DNA of 5,553 nucleotides from Nitrospinota bacterium. Lineage in GTDB: Bacteria > UBA8248. This document shows positions 5,453 to 5,553 of the stretch, piece after piece. Position 1 is the stretch's first letter, and the number at the start of each line of letters is the position of its first letter. Location: assembly GCA_003506735.1 (NCBI GenBank), contig DNYS01000036.1, positions 6,403 through 11,955 of the forward strand, given 5' to 3'. Position numbers and translations under genes: made by a program. The notes below the pieces were generated by a model that did no database searches, was not told where the DNA came from, and saw nothing but the letters and a program-made list of their open reading frames with translations.

Positions 5453-5553
5453 GCTTAGGGCGAGAAGTGCGATTCGGACGAAAAACAAAAACGATAACTG
5501 CCTAAATACAGGCATAGTCCCGAAGGCTATTGAAATTCGAGTGGCGGCTCCTT
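5453..5553 (-). other. Upstream region of the TIR-like gene, to the window edge
   Basis: About 100 bp lie ahead of the TIR-like gene. A 5-bp inverted repeat, TGCCT (5499-5503) and AGGCA (5510-5514), with a 6-nt loop is the only structure seen. No convincing promoter was recognised, so the gene may be transcribed from beyond the edge, possibly with a neighbour that is not visible. Confidence 0.35.

Noticed and set aside
4805..5458. 217-residue plus-strand frame
   Set aside because: From 5021 onward it is antisense to the TIR-like gene, whose minus-strand product matches a known family. No Shine-Dalgarno site precedes it. Its first residues are kept only as a low-interest finding.
5444..5515. 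24-residue hydrophobic extension of the TIR-like gene from ATG at 5515
   Set aside because: The family starts at the residue after the GTG at 5443, and AGGA is well placed there. The extension has no clear ribosome site.

Overview
The window looks like part of a chromosome, or a metagenomic contig, from a Gram-negative bacterium. Evidence seen directly: a lipobox lipoprotein, two Sec-type signal peptides, an ExbB/ExbD (TolQ/TolR, MotA/MotB)-like membrane pair, a periplasmic lytic transglycosylase, and purine-rich Shine-Dalgarno sites before ATG, GTG and TTG starts. Base composition is moderate and codon use mixed. I cannot name the lineage; an uncultured deltaproteobacterium-like group is only a guess.

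Layout, all on the plus strand up to 4768: (1) the 3' part of a gene that enters from the left edge and ends at 641, with a C-terminal fold reminiscent of CsgG/LpoB/FlgT-type envelope proteins; (2) a 226-bp gap holding a plausible sigma70-type promoter (about 688-716); (3) a secreted, mostly helical protein (868-1719); (4) a small lipoprotein that starts at a TTG (1773-2333); (5) a short four-helix ExbB/TolQ/MotA-like protein (2441-3040); (6) an ExbD/TolR-like protein with one membrane helix, a coiled coil of about 100 residues and a distinct C-terminal domain (3046-3957), 5 bp after the previous gene; (7) a secreted SLT-type lytic transglycosylase (3941-4768) that overlaps gene 6 by 17 bp. 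Genes 3 to 7 probably form one operon.

Taken together, the operon reads as a cell-envelope machine: an ion-driven inner-membrane stator pair, a long periplasmic arm, a lipoprotein and a secreted helical partner, and an enzyme that cuts peptidoglycan. It resembles Tol-Pal, TonB-ExbBD and Mot in energetics but has no OmpA-like, TonB or Pal component in view. This is the best candidate here for an undescribed system.

Right of 4768 the content changes. A 252-bp non-coding stretch with repeats and a nested palindrome leads into a minus-strand TIR-like gene of the ThsB/DUF1863 (MTH538-like) type (5443 down to 5021). It is interrupted by an in-frame TAG at 5215-5213, exactly where the family has a conserved Trp, and reads on in the same frame with family-like sequence for 63 more codons. 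It is either a freshly disrupted antiphage-type TIR gene, a case of stop-codon readthrough, or a sequencing error.
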